Source: Gemmatimonadota bacterium
Lineage (GTDB): Bacteria; Gemmatimonadota; Gemmatimonadetes; Gemmatimonadales; GWC2-71-9
DNA length: 64,000 bases
Direction: 5' to 3'
Assembly (NCBI GenBank): GCA_029863245.1
Contig: JAOTVV010000007.1
Coordinates: 62,001-126,000, forward strand
In this document: piece after piece, positions 15,950 through 25,701 of the stretch
How positions within the stretch are numbered: the first letter of the stretch is position 1
Layout: every line of letters begins with the position of its first letter
Made by a program: the position numbers and the translations under genes
The notes under the pieces: generated by a model
The model's database searches: none
Seen by the model: only the letters and a program-made list of their open reading frames with translations
Told to the model about the DNA's origin: nothing

Positions 15950-17378
15950 CGTGTTCTATCAGAAGTTCGAGCGCCATGCGCACGGTGAGGGCTTGAAGGG
16001 GCTCTCGACGCACTATTGCCCGGGCTGTGGCCATGGGCTGGTGCACAAGTTCCTCGCCGAAGCCATCGATGAGTTGGGGGTGCAGGATCGGACGGTGGCC
16101 ATTTCCCCGGTGGGATGCGCCGTCTTCATGTACTACTACCTCGACGTGGGCAACTCGCAGGCCGCGCATGGGCGCGCACCGGCCGTGGCGCTCGGACACA
16201 AGGTGGCCAACCCCCGATCCATCGTGATCAGCTACCAGGGGGATGGCGACCTCGCCGCCATCGGCCTCGCGGAGATCATCCAGGCCGCCCAGATGGGGCT
16301 GCCCATGACGTTCGTGTTCATCAACAACGCCATCTACGGCATGACCGGCGGACAGATGGCGCCGACGACCCTGATGGGCCAACGCACCACCACGACGCCG
16401 GACGGGCGGGGCCGCCTGATGGGGCAGCCGCTCCGCATGGCGGAGACCATCGGCCAGATGGACGGACCGATGTACGTAGAACGGGTCGCGCTGTTCGACA
16501 ACAAGCAGCGAACCCGCGCGAAGAAGGCCATCCTCAAGGCACTACGGCTCCAAGTGGAAAACCGCGGACTCGGGTTCGTCGAGGTCCTTGCGGAGTGTCC
16601 CACCCATCTCCACATGACCCCGCTCGAGACCGAGGAGTGGGTGCGGGACGAGATGGTACCGATGTTTCCGTTGGGGGTGAAGAAGGACTTGGACATCGAA
16701 CCGTGGTTCGATCTCGGCACACCCAGTTTCGAGCCCGACCGCGTCTCCAGCGTAATCGGTGGCGGCACGGAGGCCCCGGAACGGTTCGGCACGCGTTTTC
16801 CCACGCACATCCATCTGGAGGACGTCGCGATCAAGTTCGCCGGTGCCGGCGGCGACGGCGCGCAGACGATTGCGTTGCTGACGACGCGGACGGCGATCAA
16901 CGAAGGCTACGATTCGACCTACATTCCCAGTTACGGCCCCGAATCGCGTGGAGGAACCTCGTATGCCGACGTGCACATCGCCGCCGGCGATGTGCTGTCA
17001 CCCGCCTGTCCCGAGCCACACATCCTGGTAGCCTTCAACGCCCCGAGCATCGACAAGTTCGGTCCGACAGTGCAGCCAGGCGGGGCCGTCCTCTACGACA
17101 GCACGGTGATCAGCACTCCACCATCGCTCGACCCCAGCATCCGCGTCTACGGCGTGCCCTTCACGCAGATCGCCACCGACCTCGGTAAGCGGATGGTCAA
17201 GAACGTGGTGGCCTTGGGTGCGCTGCGTGCCGCCTCCGATCTGTTTCCCAGGGAGAGCTTTCTTGGCGCGATGCGGGAGACGTTGCAGAAGGACTGCGCG
17301 ATGCTGGAGCTCAACGAAGAGGCCTTCACCTGGGGAGAGCGGTCGCTCGGAGAGATGACGAGTCCAGCGAGCGGATGA
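15942..17378 (+). CDS. 2-oxoacid:ferredoxin oxidoreductase, fused beta (TPP) and gamma subunits
   Basis: The 478 aa partner of the preceding gene. Residues 1-280 are the thiamine-diphosphate-binding beta subunit: cluster cysteines in YCPGCGHGLVHKF, and the TPP motif GDGDLAAIG running to FINNAIYGMTGGQM. Residues 290-460 are the gamma subunit (IKFAGAGGDGAQTIALLTTR, IPSYGPESRGGTSYADVHIA). With the previous gene it makes the four usual subunits as two polypeptides, delta-alpha and beta-gamma. Translation is probably coupled (ATGAGTAG overlap). The electron partner would be a low-potential ferredoxin; a 7Fe ferredoxin gene exists at 43.6 kb. Confidence 0.87.
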   Translation: MSSVFYQKFERHAHGEGLKGLSTHYCPGCGHGLVHKFLAEAIDELGVQDRTVAISPVGCAVFMYYYLDVGNSQAAHGRAPAVALGHKVANPRSIVISYQGDGDLAAIGLAEIIQAAQMGLPMTFVFINNAIYGMTGGQMAPTTLMGQRTTTTPDGRGRLMGQPLRMAETIGQMDGPMYVERVALFDNKQRTRAKKAILKALRLQVENRGLGFVEVLAECPTHLHMTPLETEEWVRDEMVPMFPLGVKKDLDIEPWFDLGTPSFEPDRVSSVIGGGTEAPERFGTRFPTHIHLEDVAIKFAGAGGDGAQTIALLTTRTAINEGYDSTYIPSYGPESRGGTSYADVHIAAGDVLSPACPEPHILVAFNAPSIDKFGPTVQPGGAVLYDSTVISTPPSLDPSIRVYGVPFTQIATDLGKRMVKNVVALGALRAASDLFPRESFLGAMRETLQKDCAMLELNEEAFTWGERSLGEMTSPASG

Positions 17379-17496
17379 AGCGGTCCGTTCCGTCACGCAC
17401 GCCGAGGCACGAGCATCTGGGGCCGTCCGCACGCGAGGGACCGCACGCCTTTTCCGAACCGACACCTTCCGCGGCCGACCATTGCAGGAGTGAACG

Positions 17497-18453
17497 GTGC
17501 AGCGAATCCTAGTGACCGGGGCTTTGGGCCAAGTCGGATCCGAGCTGGTGCCGGCGCTCCGCACCCGTTACGGCACGGATCACGTGATCGCATCGGACAT
17601 TCGGGTGGCTCAGCGCGGCGCGGGAGACGAGGGACCGTTTCAGCTCGTCGACTGCACGTCGCAGCGGCAGATCCAGGAAGCGGTGCGCCGCTACCAGATC
17701 GACACCATCTACCACCTGGCCGCGCTCCTCTCGGCCGTGGCGGAACAGAAGCCTCAGGTGGCGTGGGACATCAACATGGGTGGGCTGTACCGGACGCTCG
17801 AAGTGGCACGGGAGAACCGGTGCGCCGTGTTCGTGCCCAGCTCGATTGGCGCGTTTGGCCCCAACACACCGACCGACGGGACGCCCCAAGACACCATCCA
17901 GCGGCCGACGAGCATGTACGGCATCACGAAGGTCGCTGGGGAGTTGTTGTGCGACTACTACCACGGGCGCTTCGGCGTCGACGCTCGCGGCGTCCGGTAT
18001 CCTGGGATCATCTCTCACGTGACGCCCCCCGGCGGGGGCACGACCGATTACGCCGTGGAGATCTTCCACGATGCGGTCCGCCACGGACGGTACACCTGTT
18101 TCTTGAGACCCGACACCCGGCTCGACATGATGTACATGCCCGACGCCGTGAAGGCGGCGATCGAGCTCATGGAGGCCGATCCCGAGCGGCTGCGGCACCG
18201 CAACGCGTTTAACGTCACCGCCATGAACTTCACGCCCGAAGAGCTGGCTGCCGCGATCCGGAGGCACATGCCCGGATTCACGATCGACTACGGCGTCGAC
18301 CCCGTGCGTCAGGCGATCGCCGATTCCTGGCCGAACTCGATCGACGACAGTGCAGCGCGGGCGGAGTGGGGATGGGCGCCCTCATACGACTTGCTGTCCA
18401 TGACTGCGGACATGCTGTCGCACGTCTCGGGCGGGATGACGCTGACGGACTGA
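17497..18453 (+). CDS. L-threonine 3-dehydrogenase, NAD-dependent epimerase-fold type
   Basis: Oxidises L-threonine to 2-amino-3-ketobutyrate with NAD. The 318 aa short-chain (SDR) protein has the NAD-binding ILVTGALGQVGSEL, the catalytic SSIGAFGP and YGITK (Tyr-x3-Lys), and the distinctive VRYPGIIS plus GGGTTDYAVEIFHDA blocks of the epimerase-like threonine dehydrogenases, which differ from zinc-dependent Tdh. The start is GTG at 17497 after GCAGGAG. No 2-amino-3-ketobutyrate CoA ligase (kbl) is adjacent; spontaneous decarboxylation or a distant kbl would be needed. It is tail-to-tail with the next minus-strand gene. Confidence 0.82.
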   Translation: MQRILVTGALGQVGSELVPALRTRYGTDHVIASDIRVAQRGAGDEGPFQLVDCTSQRQIQEAVRRYQIDTIYHLAALLSAVAEQKPQVAWDINMGGLYRTLEVARENRCAVFVPSSIGAFGPNTPTDGTPQDTIQRPTSMYGITKVAGELLCDYYHGRFGVDARGVRYPGIISHVTPPGGGTTDYAVEIFHDAVRHGRYTCFLRPDTRLDMMYMPDAVKAAIELMEADPERLRHRNAFNVTAMNFTPEELAAAIRRHMPGFTIDYGVDPVRQAIADSWPNSIDDSAARAEWGWAPSYDLLSMTADMLSHVSGGMTLTD

Positions 18454-18471
18454 CGCAACGGTGCGCGTCAG
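18450..18471. terminator. Bidirectional hairpin between convergent genes
   Basis: CTGACGC (18450-18456) and GCGTCAG (18465-18471) form a 7-bp stem with an 8-nt loop, spanning the stop codons of both convergent genes. There is no T-run on either strand, so its strength as a terminator is doubtful. Confidence 0.3.
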
Positions 18472-21400
18472 AGCCCTGGGCTCCTCGCCGGGCCGTTGCC
18501 GTCTCCGGCCTGTGACTCGGCACCTGGTCTGACAATCACCCCGCGGTTGCTCTTCCCATTCATGGTGATCGTGAAGGGCTGGTCGAACCGCAGGTGCCGC
18601 ACTTGGTGGGTCTCTCGGAGCGCGGGCTGGCGACTAAGCCAGTCCCAATCGACAAACCCCTCGCCGACCTCCTGATTGACCGTGAAGTAGCCGACGTTGC
18701 TCGACACCAGGTTCTGGAAGAAGTGCGTTCCCTGGGACGGCGTCACGCGCAGATCCTTGAATCCGGCCTCGACGATCACGCGTACGCCGGCGATCTGGTC
18801 CCACGTGACCGGTATCCCCAGCCATGGATCGGTGGATCCCCACCTACCGACACCGATCAGGAGGTAGGGGATGCGGCGGGCCCGCAACTCGGCGTTGAGC
18901 AGCGCGACGTCGCTGGCCGCCTCCTTGCTAGCCGACCGATCGAAGCGATGTTTGTCGATGACCACGACGTCGCATATGTCGTCGATCCGCCCGTGACCAA
19001 GCACACTCGGGCTCTCGACGACAAGGTCCTCTTCCTTGACGGGCCCGATGTTCAGCTCCTCGAACTCGCGCGAAAGCGCGAGCGGTCTCATCTGCAGAAA
19101 GCCGAACTCCTTCGGTGCGCCAGACGGCGTCGAGAGATTGACAGCGAATTCGATCTCGACCGGAGCGCTCGTGCCCATCTCGCCGATTTCCAGCAGGAAA
19201 TCCAGGATCTCGGCGAGGGGGAAGATCTCGTGCTTCAGGACCTGCGCGAAGCTCACCAGCCGCACCCCATGGCGGGACAGGCCGTCGTAGACGGCATCGT
19301 TCTCTCGTGAGAACGTCGAGCCCACGGCATGCAGCGTTCCGTGCTCCTCGGCGTGCGCGAGCCCGAGGTGCAACATCCGTGAGTCCGCCGGAGCATCGAT
19401 CACGCCCGTGTCGAGCCCGAGATCGAGCGCCCAGAACTCCCGCTGGGAGTAACCCACGGAATCCTGCACCGACGAGAACTGCAGCACGTGCCGCGGGTAT
19501 CGTGGACAGAACCGAAGACATCGCTCGCCATCCATGACGGTCCGACCGAGCCCGAGCGCCACGGCCGCGATCCCGTCGTCCGACTTGCACGGCGGCGCCG
19601 GATAGAAGTTGTGGGACCGGGCCACGCCGGCGAAGTCAGGATAGAACACGCCCCCGTGCTGGGAACCGACGATCTGCTGCACCACCACCGCCATCTTCTC
19701 TTCTTCCAGGCGATAAGGGGTTCCGTCCAGATAGGCCTTCGCTCGTTGGGAGAAGGTCGATGCATACACTCGCTTGATGGCCGACAGGAGCTGCGCAAGG
19801 CGGACCGTCAGGTCGGCATGGTTGTTGGGCAGCATGAACGTATCGTAGATCCCCGCGAACGGCTGGTATTGACTGTCCTCCAGCAAACTCGACGAGCGCA
19901 CGGCCAAGGGGCGCCGCACGTGCTGGAGGAAGGCCGCGAGGTCCTTCTCTACGGCGGTGGACAGGGACGCTGACAGGAACCGGTCCACGACCCGTTGGCT
20001 GTCGGTACAGCCGATGGCGAAATCGCGCAGGTCGCTGTAGTCGAGGAATTCGTCGAAGATATCCGTGCTCAGGACCGTGGATGGCGGCACCGCGATGCGA
20101 ACCCCAGGGAAGCGGTCGCTCGCACGGTGTTGCTTGAGCAGGAAGTTCACGAACGCGAGCCCGCGCGCCTTTCCACCCATCGACCCGGTGCCAATGCGAC
20201 TGAACGGGACCGCTCCGTCGAAGCGGTCCCGCTCGAAGTCGACGACCACTCCCAAGTTCTGCTCCCGCCGGTAGTCCCGAATCGCCTCGATGAGATGAGC
20301 CCGAAGAGCTTCGACCCCATCGAAGTCGGTCAGCTTGCGCGGCCGGAGTTGCTCCGCGAGAGCGAACTCCGTGCGCGTCTTGAGCCACCGGGAGAAATGA
20401 TTGCCCGATGCATGGAAGGCGATGCTCTCCCCGGGGACGGTCTCCAGCTTCGCCATCAGGCTGTGCAGATCCGTCGCCCGGTCCACTTCGCTGCCATCGG
20501 GTCGCCGGAACACGAAGTCGCCGAACCCGAATCCGCCGGCCATGAATGCCCGCAGCTGATGCAAGAGCATCGGGGAGCCCTTGAGCAGGAACGACGCCCC
20601 CGCCTGCCGGGCTAGCTCCGCGTTGTCGGGCCAACTCGACTGCAGCATGATCGGGATATCGTGGCGGAGGGCCCGGACCTGGCGCGCCAGTTTGACTCCT
20701 GCATGGCGATCGAGGTTTCCACCGCGTGAGAACTGGATGTCGGAGATGATGCCGAGGATCTCGTCGGGGTACGCGGTGATGAACTCCCATGCCTCCTCGT
20801 ACGTCTGGCACAGCAAGATCTTCGGCCGTGCCCGGATCCGCATCAGCTTGTGTGCGATGTTGAGTCCCTCCGGCATCAAGTTGTGCGCGTGCTGCATGAG
20901 CTCGCTGTAGATGACGGGGAGGAACGCGGAGTAATACCGGATGTTGTCCTCGACGAGGATGATGGCCGGCACGCCCATCTCGCCAGTATCGTGCGCGAGA
21001 TTGCGGCGATCCTCGATGTACTTGACGATGGCAAAGAGGATCTTGACGTTGCCCTGCCACAAGAAGACGCGCTCCAGACGGCCGAGGTCGCTCTGGGCCT
21101 GGAAGTTGGCGAGGTCGCGCGCGTCGTAGGCCAGCGCGACGACGGGCACGTCCAGCCCGGCGTCCGCCACCCGCTGCGCGAGCTCCAACGCCGTCATGTC
21201 ACCCAGCGTCAGGCTGGAGATGATGAGGTCGTAGCGGCGCTCTTGAGTGGCGAGGGCGAGCGCCTCGACACCGGTCGAGACGCGGGTCAGCTCCGGCGAG
21301 TGGCGCAGGTTGAGATCGAGGAACTCGCCCAGGATCGTCTCGCCGAGCTGGCCGTCCTCGGCGAGGATGAACGAATCGTAGAGGCTGGTGACCAACAGAA

Positions 21401-21494
21401 TGTCCCGCACGCGGTGGGACATGAGGTACTGAAACCCGATTGACCGGGCGGTACCGTCCTGCTGCCCTCCCCCGTCGCGACTCGTTGAGGTCAT
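18468..21494 (-). CDS. Two-receiver-domain protein with PEP synthase/PPDK nucleotide-binding domain
   Basis: A 1008 aa protein. Residues about 28-150 are a receiver-like domain whose phospho-acceptor strand reads YDLIISSLTLGDM, without the usual Asp. Residues about 175-310 are a second receiver-like domain that keeps an Asp (LGIISDIQFSRGG). From about 440 to 830 it has the PPDK-N ATP-grasp pattern (IGTGSMGGKARGLAFVNF, AVRSSSLLEDSQYQPFAG, VVVQQIVGSQHGGVFYPDF). I see no phosphohistidine swivel motif and no PEP-binding TIM barrel, so it cannot be a complete PEP synthase. A phosphorelay-controlled ATP-dependent phosphotransferase is a reasonable guess. The ATG has GGGGGGAT upstream. No kinase gene is adjacent. 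Confidence 0.75.
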   Translation of the reverse strand: MTSTSRDGGGQQDGTARSIGFQYLMSHRVRDILLVTSLYDSFILAEDGQLGETILGEFLDLNLRHSPELTRVSTGVEALALATQERRYDLIISSLTLGDMTALELAQRVADAGLDVPVVALAYDARDLANFQAQSDLGRLERVFLWQGNVKILFAIVKYIEDRRNLAHDTGEMGVPAIILVEDNIRYYSAFLPVIYSELMQHAHNLMPEGLNIAHKLMRIRARPKILLCQTYEEAWEFITAYPDEILGIISDIQFSRGGNLDRHAGVKLARQVRALRHDIPIMLQSSWPDNAELARQAGASFLLKGSPMLLHQLRAFMAGGFGFGDFVFRRPDGSEVDRATDLHSLMAKLETVPGESIAFHASGNHFSRWLKTRTEFALAEQLRPRKLTDFDGVEALRAHLIEAIRDYRREQNLGVVVDFERDRFDGAVPFSRIGTGSMGGKARGLAFVNFLLKQHRASDRFPGVRIAVPPSTVLSTDIFDEFLDYSDLRDFAIGCTDSQRVVDRFLSASLSTAVEKDLAAFLQHVRRPLAVRSSSLLEDSQYQPFAGIYDTFMLPNNHADLTVRLAQLLSAIKRVYASTFSQRAKAYLDGTPYRLEEEKMAVVVQQIVGSQHGGVFYPDFAGVARSHNFYPAPPCKSDDGIAAVALGLGRTVMDGERCLRFCPRYPRHVLQFSSVQDSVGYSQREFWALDLGLDTGVIDAPADSRMLHLGLAHAEEHGTLHAVGSTFSRENDAVYDGLSRHGVRLVSFAQVLKHEIFPLAEILDFLLEIGEMGTSAPVEIEFAVNLSTPSGAPKEFGFLQMRPLALSREFEELNIGPVKEEDLVVESPSVLGHGRIDDICDVVVIDKHRFDRSASKEAASDVALLNAELRARRIPYLLIGVGRWGSTDPWLGIPVTWDQIAGVRVIVEAGFKDLRVTPSQGTHFFQNLVSSNVGYFTVNQEVGEGFVDWDWLSRQPALRETHQVRHLRFDQPFTITMNGKSNRGVIVRPGAESQAGDGNGPARSPGL

Positions 21495-21605
21495 TCGGAT
21501 CCCCCCGTACGTGACGGGTGCCGCGGTGGACGCGTCCCCCGGGGCCCCCCTAGAGGGAAATCCTCGCTCGTCTTCCCGTCAACCCCGGTCGGACCCGCGC
21601 CGACA

Positions 21606-23018
<1,413 letters not shown>

Positions 23019-23576
23019 TCACTCCCGGGGCTCTCCGGTGTCCGGGCGCCCCGTCCTCTCATAGCGCCCGTCGAACCACACGTACCACGTGGCCCCTTCG
23101 TCCTTCGACTGCTCGATGAACTGACGGACGGAACCGTCGACTTGTGGTGTGAACCGCATCCGGAATGCCTCCCGCCGCCCATCAGGATAGACGTGCTCGC
23201 CAACGAACCGCATGGCACCGTCGGTGAACTCCCCTGCCACCTCGATGACCCCACCCTGTCCATCCACCCACACCTGAATCCACTGCTGCCGCGCAGGATG
23301 ATAGTAGTTGAGGCTGTTCCCCGTCCCGCCGGCGGCACTGGTCCAGTGCTCCACGAGCAAACAGCCCGCCGCCACCTTCTCGATCCGGTTCGATCCGGCG
23401 CGCACGCCATCGGGGGTGAACACATCCCACTCCCCCACCCAGAAATCGAACTGATCGTAGGCGCCGCCATCGAGACACGGTGCCGGGGCCTCCTGGGCCC
23501 GAGCGACGGCCAGCGGTCCGAGCAGGGCAACGAACAGTGTTACCGTCGGGAGCGTGAGCCGATGATGAAGTGACAT
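23019..23576 (-). CDS. Secreted DUF1579-like protein of unknown function
   Basis: A 185 aa protein with a signal peptide (hydrophobic core LPTVTLFVALLGPLAVARA, probable cleavage after ARA) and a mature domain starting CLDGGAYDQFDFWVGEWDVF. That segment is typical of small secreted beta-barrel proteins annotated DUF1579 or as hypothetical; I know of no established function. The ATG at 23576 follows GGAAGGA. It sits 61 bp downstream of rmuC and 51 bp upstream of gdhA, so may be co-transcribed. Confidence 0.7.
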   Translation of the reverse strand: MSLHHRLTLPTVTLFVALLGPLAVARAQEAPAPCLDGGAYDQFDFWVGEWDVFTPDGVRAGSNRIEKVAAGCLLVEHWTSAAGGTGNSLNYYHPARQQWIQVWVDGQGGVIEVAGEFTDGAMRFVGEHVYPDGRREAFRMRFTPQVDGSVRQFIEQSKDEGATWYVWFDGRYERTGRPDTGEPRE

Positions 23577-23637
23577 TGAAGAATCCTTCCGCTGGCGGTG
23601 TGTCGTGACGCAATCGGACCCGGGTTCACACGCCGGA

Positions 23638-24705
23638 TCATTCAGGCATGGCGGGCTGATTGGAAGCTGCGAGCTCGTCGGCCACGTCACCCTCCGCGAG
23701 TCCAGCCGCGCGTGGCCCTCGCGGATCCGCCTCGAAGCCGGTCGCGACGTCGAGGCGCTCCTGTACCCGAACCCACTGTCGCTCAGACTCCTGATATTGC
23801 TTGAGCGCGTTGTCCAGGTGCCGCCCGACGAGTGCGAACGCTCGCTGGAACCGGTCGAACTGGTGCCGCAGGGCCCCAAGGGCCGTTTCGATCTCCCTGG
23901 CCCGCTCTTCCACCTCGAGCCCCCGAAGCCCATGAAGAACCGCCGACACGTAGGCATAGAATGTGTGCGGCGAGACCGGTATCACGTGCCGCCGCAGGGC
24001 GTACCCGACAATGCTCTCCTGGTCCTCGAGCGCCTCGTCCCGCACCACCGCCTCGTAGTAGACCGCCTCGGCGGGGATGTACATCAGCGCGAAATCGAGG
24101 GTCCCTTCCTCGGGCCGGATGTACTTCTCCGCGATCTCGTCGATCCGCTCCTTGAGTGATCGCCGGAACCCGCGCCGCTCCCGGGCCGCGGTCTCGCCCT
24201 CGGCCGCCAACATCCGCTGACACGCCTCGAGCGGGAACTTCGAGTCGATCGGAACGAGCCGACTGCCGACCCGGAGCACCGCGTCGACCCGCTCGCCGGC
24301 GCGAAACGCGTACTGCATCTCGTACAGTCGAGCCGGAAACACCTGCCGCAGCAGCTCTTCGAGCCACACCTCCCCGAGCGTCCCCCGCAGTCGCGGCACC
24401 TTGAGCAGCTCCTGCACATCAGCCACTGACCGGCCCAGGGATTCCAGGCGGACCGTGGCCTCCGACAATCGGCCGAGGCGCTCCCGCACGTCGGCCAACG
24501 AGCGAGCCTGGTCCGCCGCCCCCTCCGCTACGGCCTTGGGCAGCTCGCTCTGCGCCAGCACGAGTTGATCGAGCCGCGCCCGCACTTCGCCCAACTGCCG
24601 CTGGGTCGCAGCATCACGAGCACCGCTGCCCCGCCCCACAAGCCAGATCAACGCCACGAGAGCCCCGGCCAGCAGCACGGCCAACACCACAACCAGCGGG
24701 TTCAC
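23638..24705 (-). CDS. rmuC: DNA recombination protein RmuC homologue
   Basis: Membrane-anchored RmuC family protein of 355 aa, proposed to limit recombination-driven rearrangements. It has an N-terminal transmembrane helix (PLVVVLAVLLAGALVALIWL), a coiled-coil region (about 35-110) and the RmuC core (LRGTLGEVWLEELLRQVF, PIDSKFPLEACQRM, IPAEAVYYEAVV, VIPVSPHTFYAYV). A GTG at 24705 is chosen because a GGGGGAGGAG site stands 5-8 nt upstream; an ATG 10 codons earlier is the alternative. The gene is divergent from the fasciclin gene across a 229 bp AT-rich control region. Confidence 0.85.
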   Translation of the reverse strand: MNPLVVVLAVLLAGALVALIWLVGRGSGARDAATQRQLGEVRARLDQLVLAQSELPKAVAEGAADQARSLADVRERLGRLSEATVRLESLGRSVADVQELLKVPRLRGTLGEVWLEELLRQVFPARLYEMQYAFRAGERVDAVLRVGSRLVPIDSKFPLEACQRMLAAEGETAARERRGFRRSLKERIDEIAEKYIRPEEGTLDFALMYIPAEAVYYEAVVRDEALEDQESIVGYALRRHVIPVSPHTFYAYVSAVLHGLRGLEVEERAREIETALGALRHQFDRFQRAFALVGRHLDNALKQYQESERQWVRVQERLDVATGFEADPRGPRAAGLAEGDVADELAASNQPAMPE

Positions 24706-24772
24706 CAGGCTCCTCCCCCGGAATGGACACACCAACCTAGTCCCGCCATTCCAGTTTGCAACCGGAACCGTG

Positions 24773-24839
24773 TGTCCACTTTATGTCCATTTAAAATATC
24801 TAGCAAATTCTTGACAGAATCATCCAACAACATTATTGT
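24773..24839 (+). promoter_or_regulatory. Promoter and repeat-type operator upstream of the fasciclin gene
   Basis: TTGACA (24811-24816) and TATTGT (24834-24839), spaced by 17 bp, form a good sigma-70-type promoter. Upstream, TGTCCA occurs at 24773 and again at 24784, an 11-bp pitch. TGGACA copies also lie at about 24723 (beside the rmuC start), 24841 and 24852. The block is strikingly AT-rich for this genome. The same 11-bp TGTC arrangement occurs at 28729 and 48199. Confidence 0.65.
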
Positions 24840-24934
24840 ATTGGACACAGGATGGACAACAGACAGTAAAGCGAACCCGATTGGGGCAGTTAAGTCTTTC
24901 ACTTTCAACAACGTACACAAACTGGAGGCAGGAA

Positions 24935-25432
24935 ATGCTAACCAAGTTCGCTCGGAAGTCCGCCGTCGCAGGTCTGGCAGTCGTGACCCTGGGCGTCGCG
25001 GGCTGCGACGAGACCGCAGAGCCGCAGCTCGACAACATCGTGACGACGGCGGTCAACGCCGGATCGTTCACCACGCTGGTCACCGCCGTCCAGGCGGCGA
25101 GCCTCGATCCGACGCTCGCCAACGACGGTCCGTTCACCGTCTTCGCCCCGACGGATGACGCCTTCGCCGCGCTTCCCGCGGGAACCATCGACGCCCTCTT
25201 GATGGACATTCCGGCACTGACCGACGTGCTCCTGTACCACGTCGTGGCAGGGCAGGTTCTCGCCGCAGACGTCGTGAGCCTCTCATCGGCCACGACCTTG
25301 CAGGGTGCCACCGTCGCCATTGACGCGTCTTCGGGCGTGAAGGTGAACGACGCCAACGTGATCCAGACCGACGTGTTGGCCACCAACGGCGTGATTCACG
25401 TGATCGACAAGGTGCTGTTGCCGCCGCAGTAA
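24935..25432 (+). CDS. Fasciclin (FAS1) domain lipoprotein
   Basis: A 165 aa secreted protein. The N-terminus ([19 protein letters not shown]) ends in a lipobox (V-A-G-C), so it should be a lipid-anchored envelope protein. One FAS1 domain follows, with both family motifs: [15 protein letters not shown] and VLLYHVVAG, and the terminal [17 protein letters not shown]1 domains act in adhesion and matrix contacts; the partner is unknown. The ATG at 24935 follows GGAGGCAGGAA; a longer frame upstream runs through the promoter. The shared operator-like repeats suggest co-regulation with the carotenoid operon, and a strong hairpin follows the stop. Confidence 0.88.
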   Translation: MLTKFARKSAVAGLAVVTLGVAGCDETAEPQLDNIVTTAVNAGSFTTLVTAVQAASLDPTLANDGPFTVFAPTDDAFAALPAGTIDALLMDIPALTDVLLYHVVAGQVLAADVVSLSSATTLQGATVAIDASSGVKVNDANVIQTDVLATNGVIHVIDKVLLPPQ

Positions 25433-25459
25433 GGTCGACCTCCTTCCAACTGCGCGGCC

Positions 25460-25490
25460 GAGGGCCGGGTGGCTCGTCCATCCGGCCCTC
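25460..25490 (+). terminator. Strong hairpin downstream of the fasciclin gene
   Basis: Positions 25460-25472 pair with 25478-25490 in a 13-bp GC-rich stem (one G-T pair) around a CTCGT loop. The downstream sequence has only a short TTT (25497-25499), so it is a probable but not textbook intrinsic terminator. The next 210 bp to the protease gene show no gene. Confidence 0.55.
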
Positions 25491-25701
25491 AGCACGTTTC
25501 CCCGGGCCGTTCTTCGCTCGGAAGGCGACTGACCCGGACGCCAGCAGTCTGGCAGTTGATTCAGGGAGGCGACCCGGGTTGCCTATCGCGTCCCCGGCGC
25601 GACCGCGACACGACAGCGAAAGTAGCCGGGTTCCCCTGCGGCCGACCAGGCGGCAAGTTTGCCATTCCATTCATCTCGAGTCGCCGTCACTGGAGGGTTC
25701 G

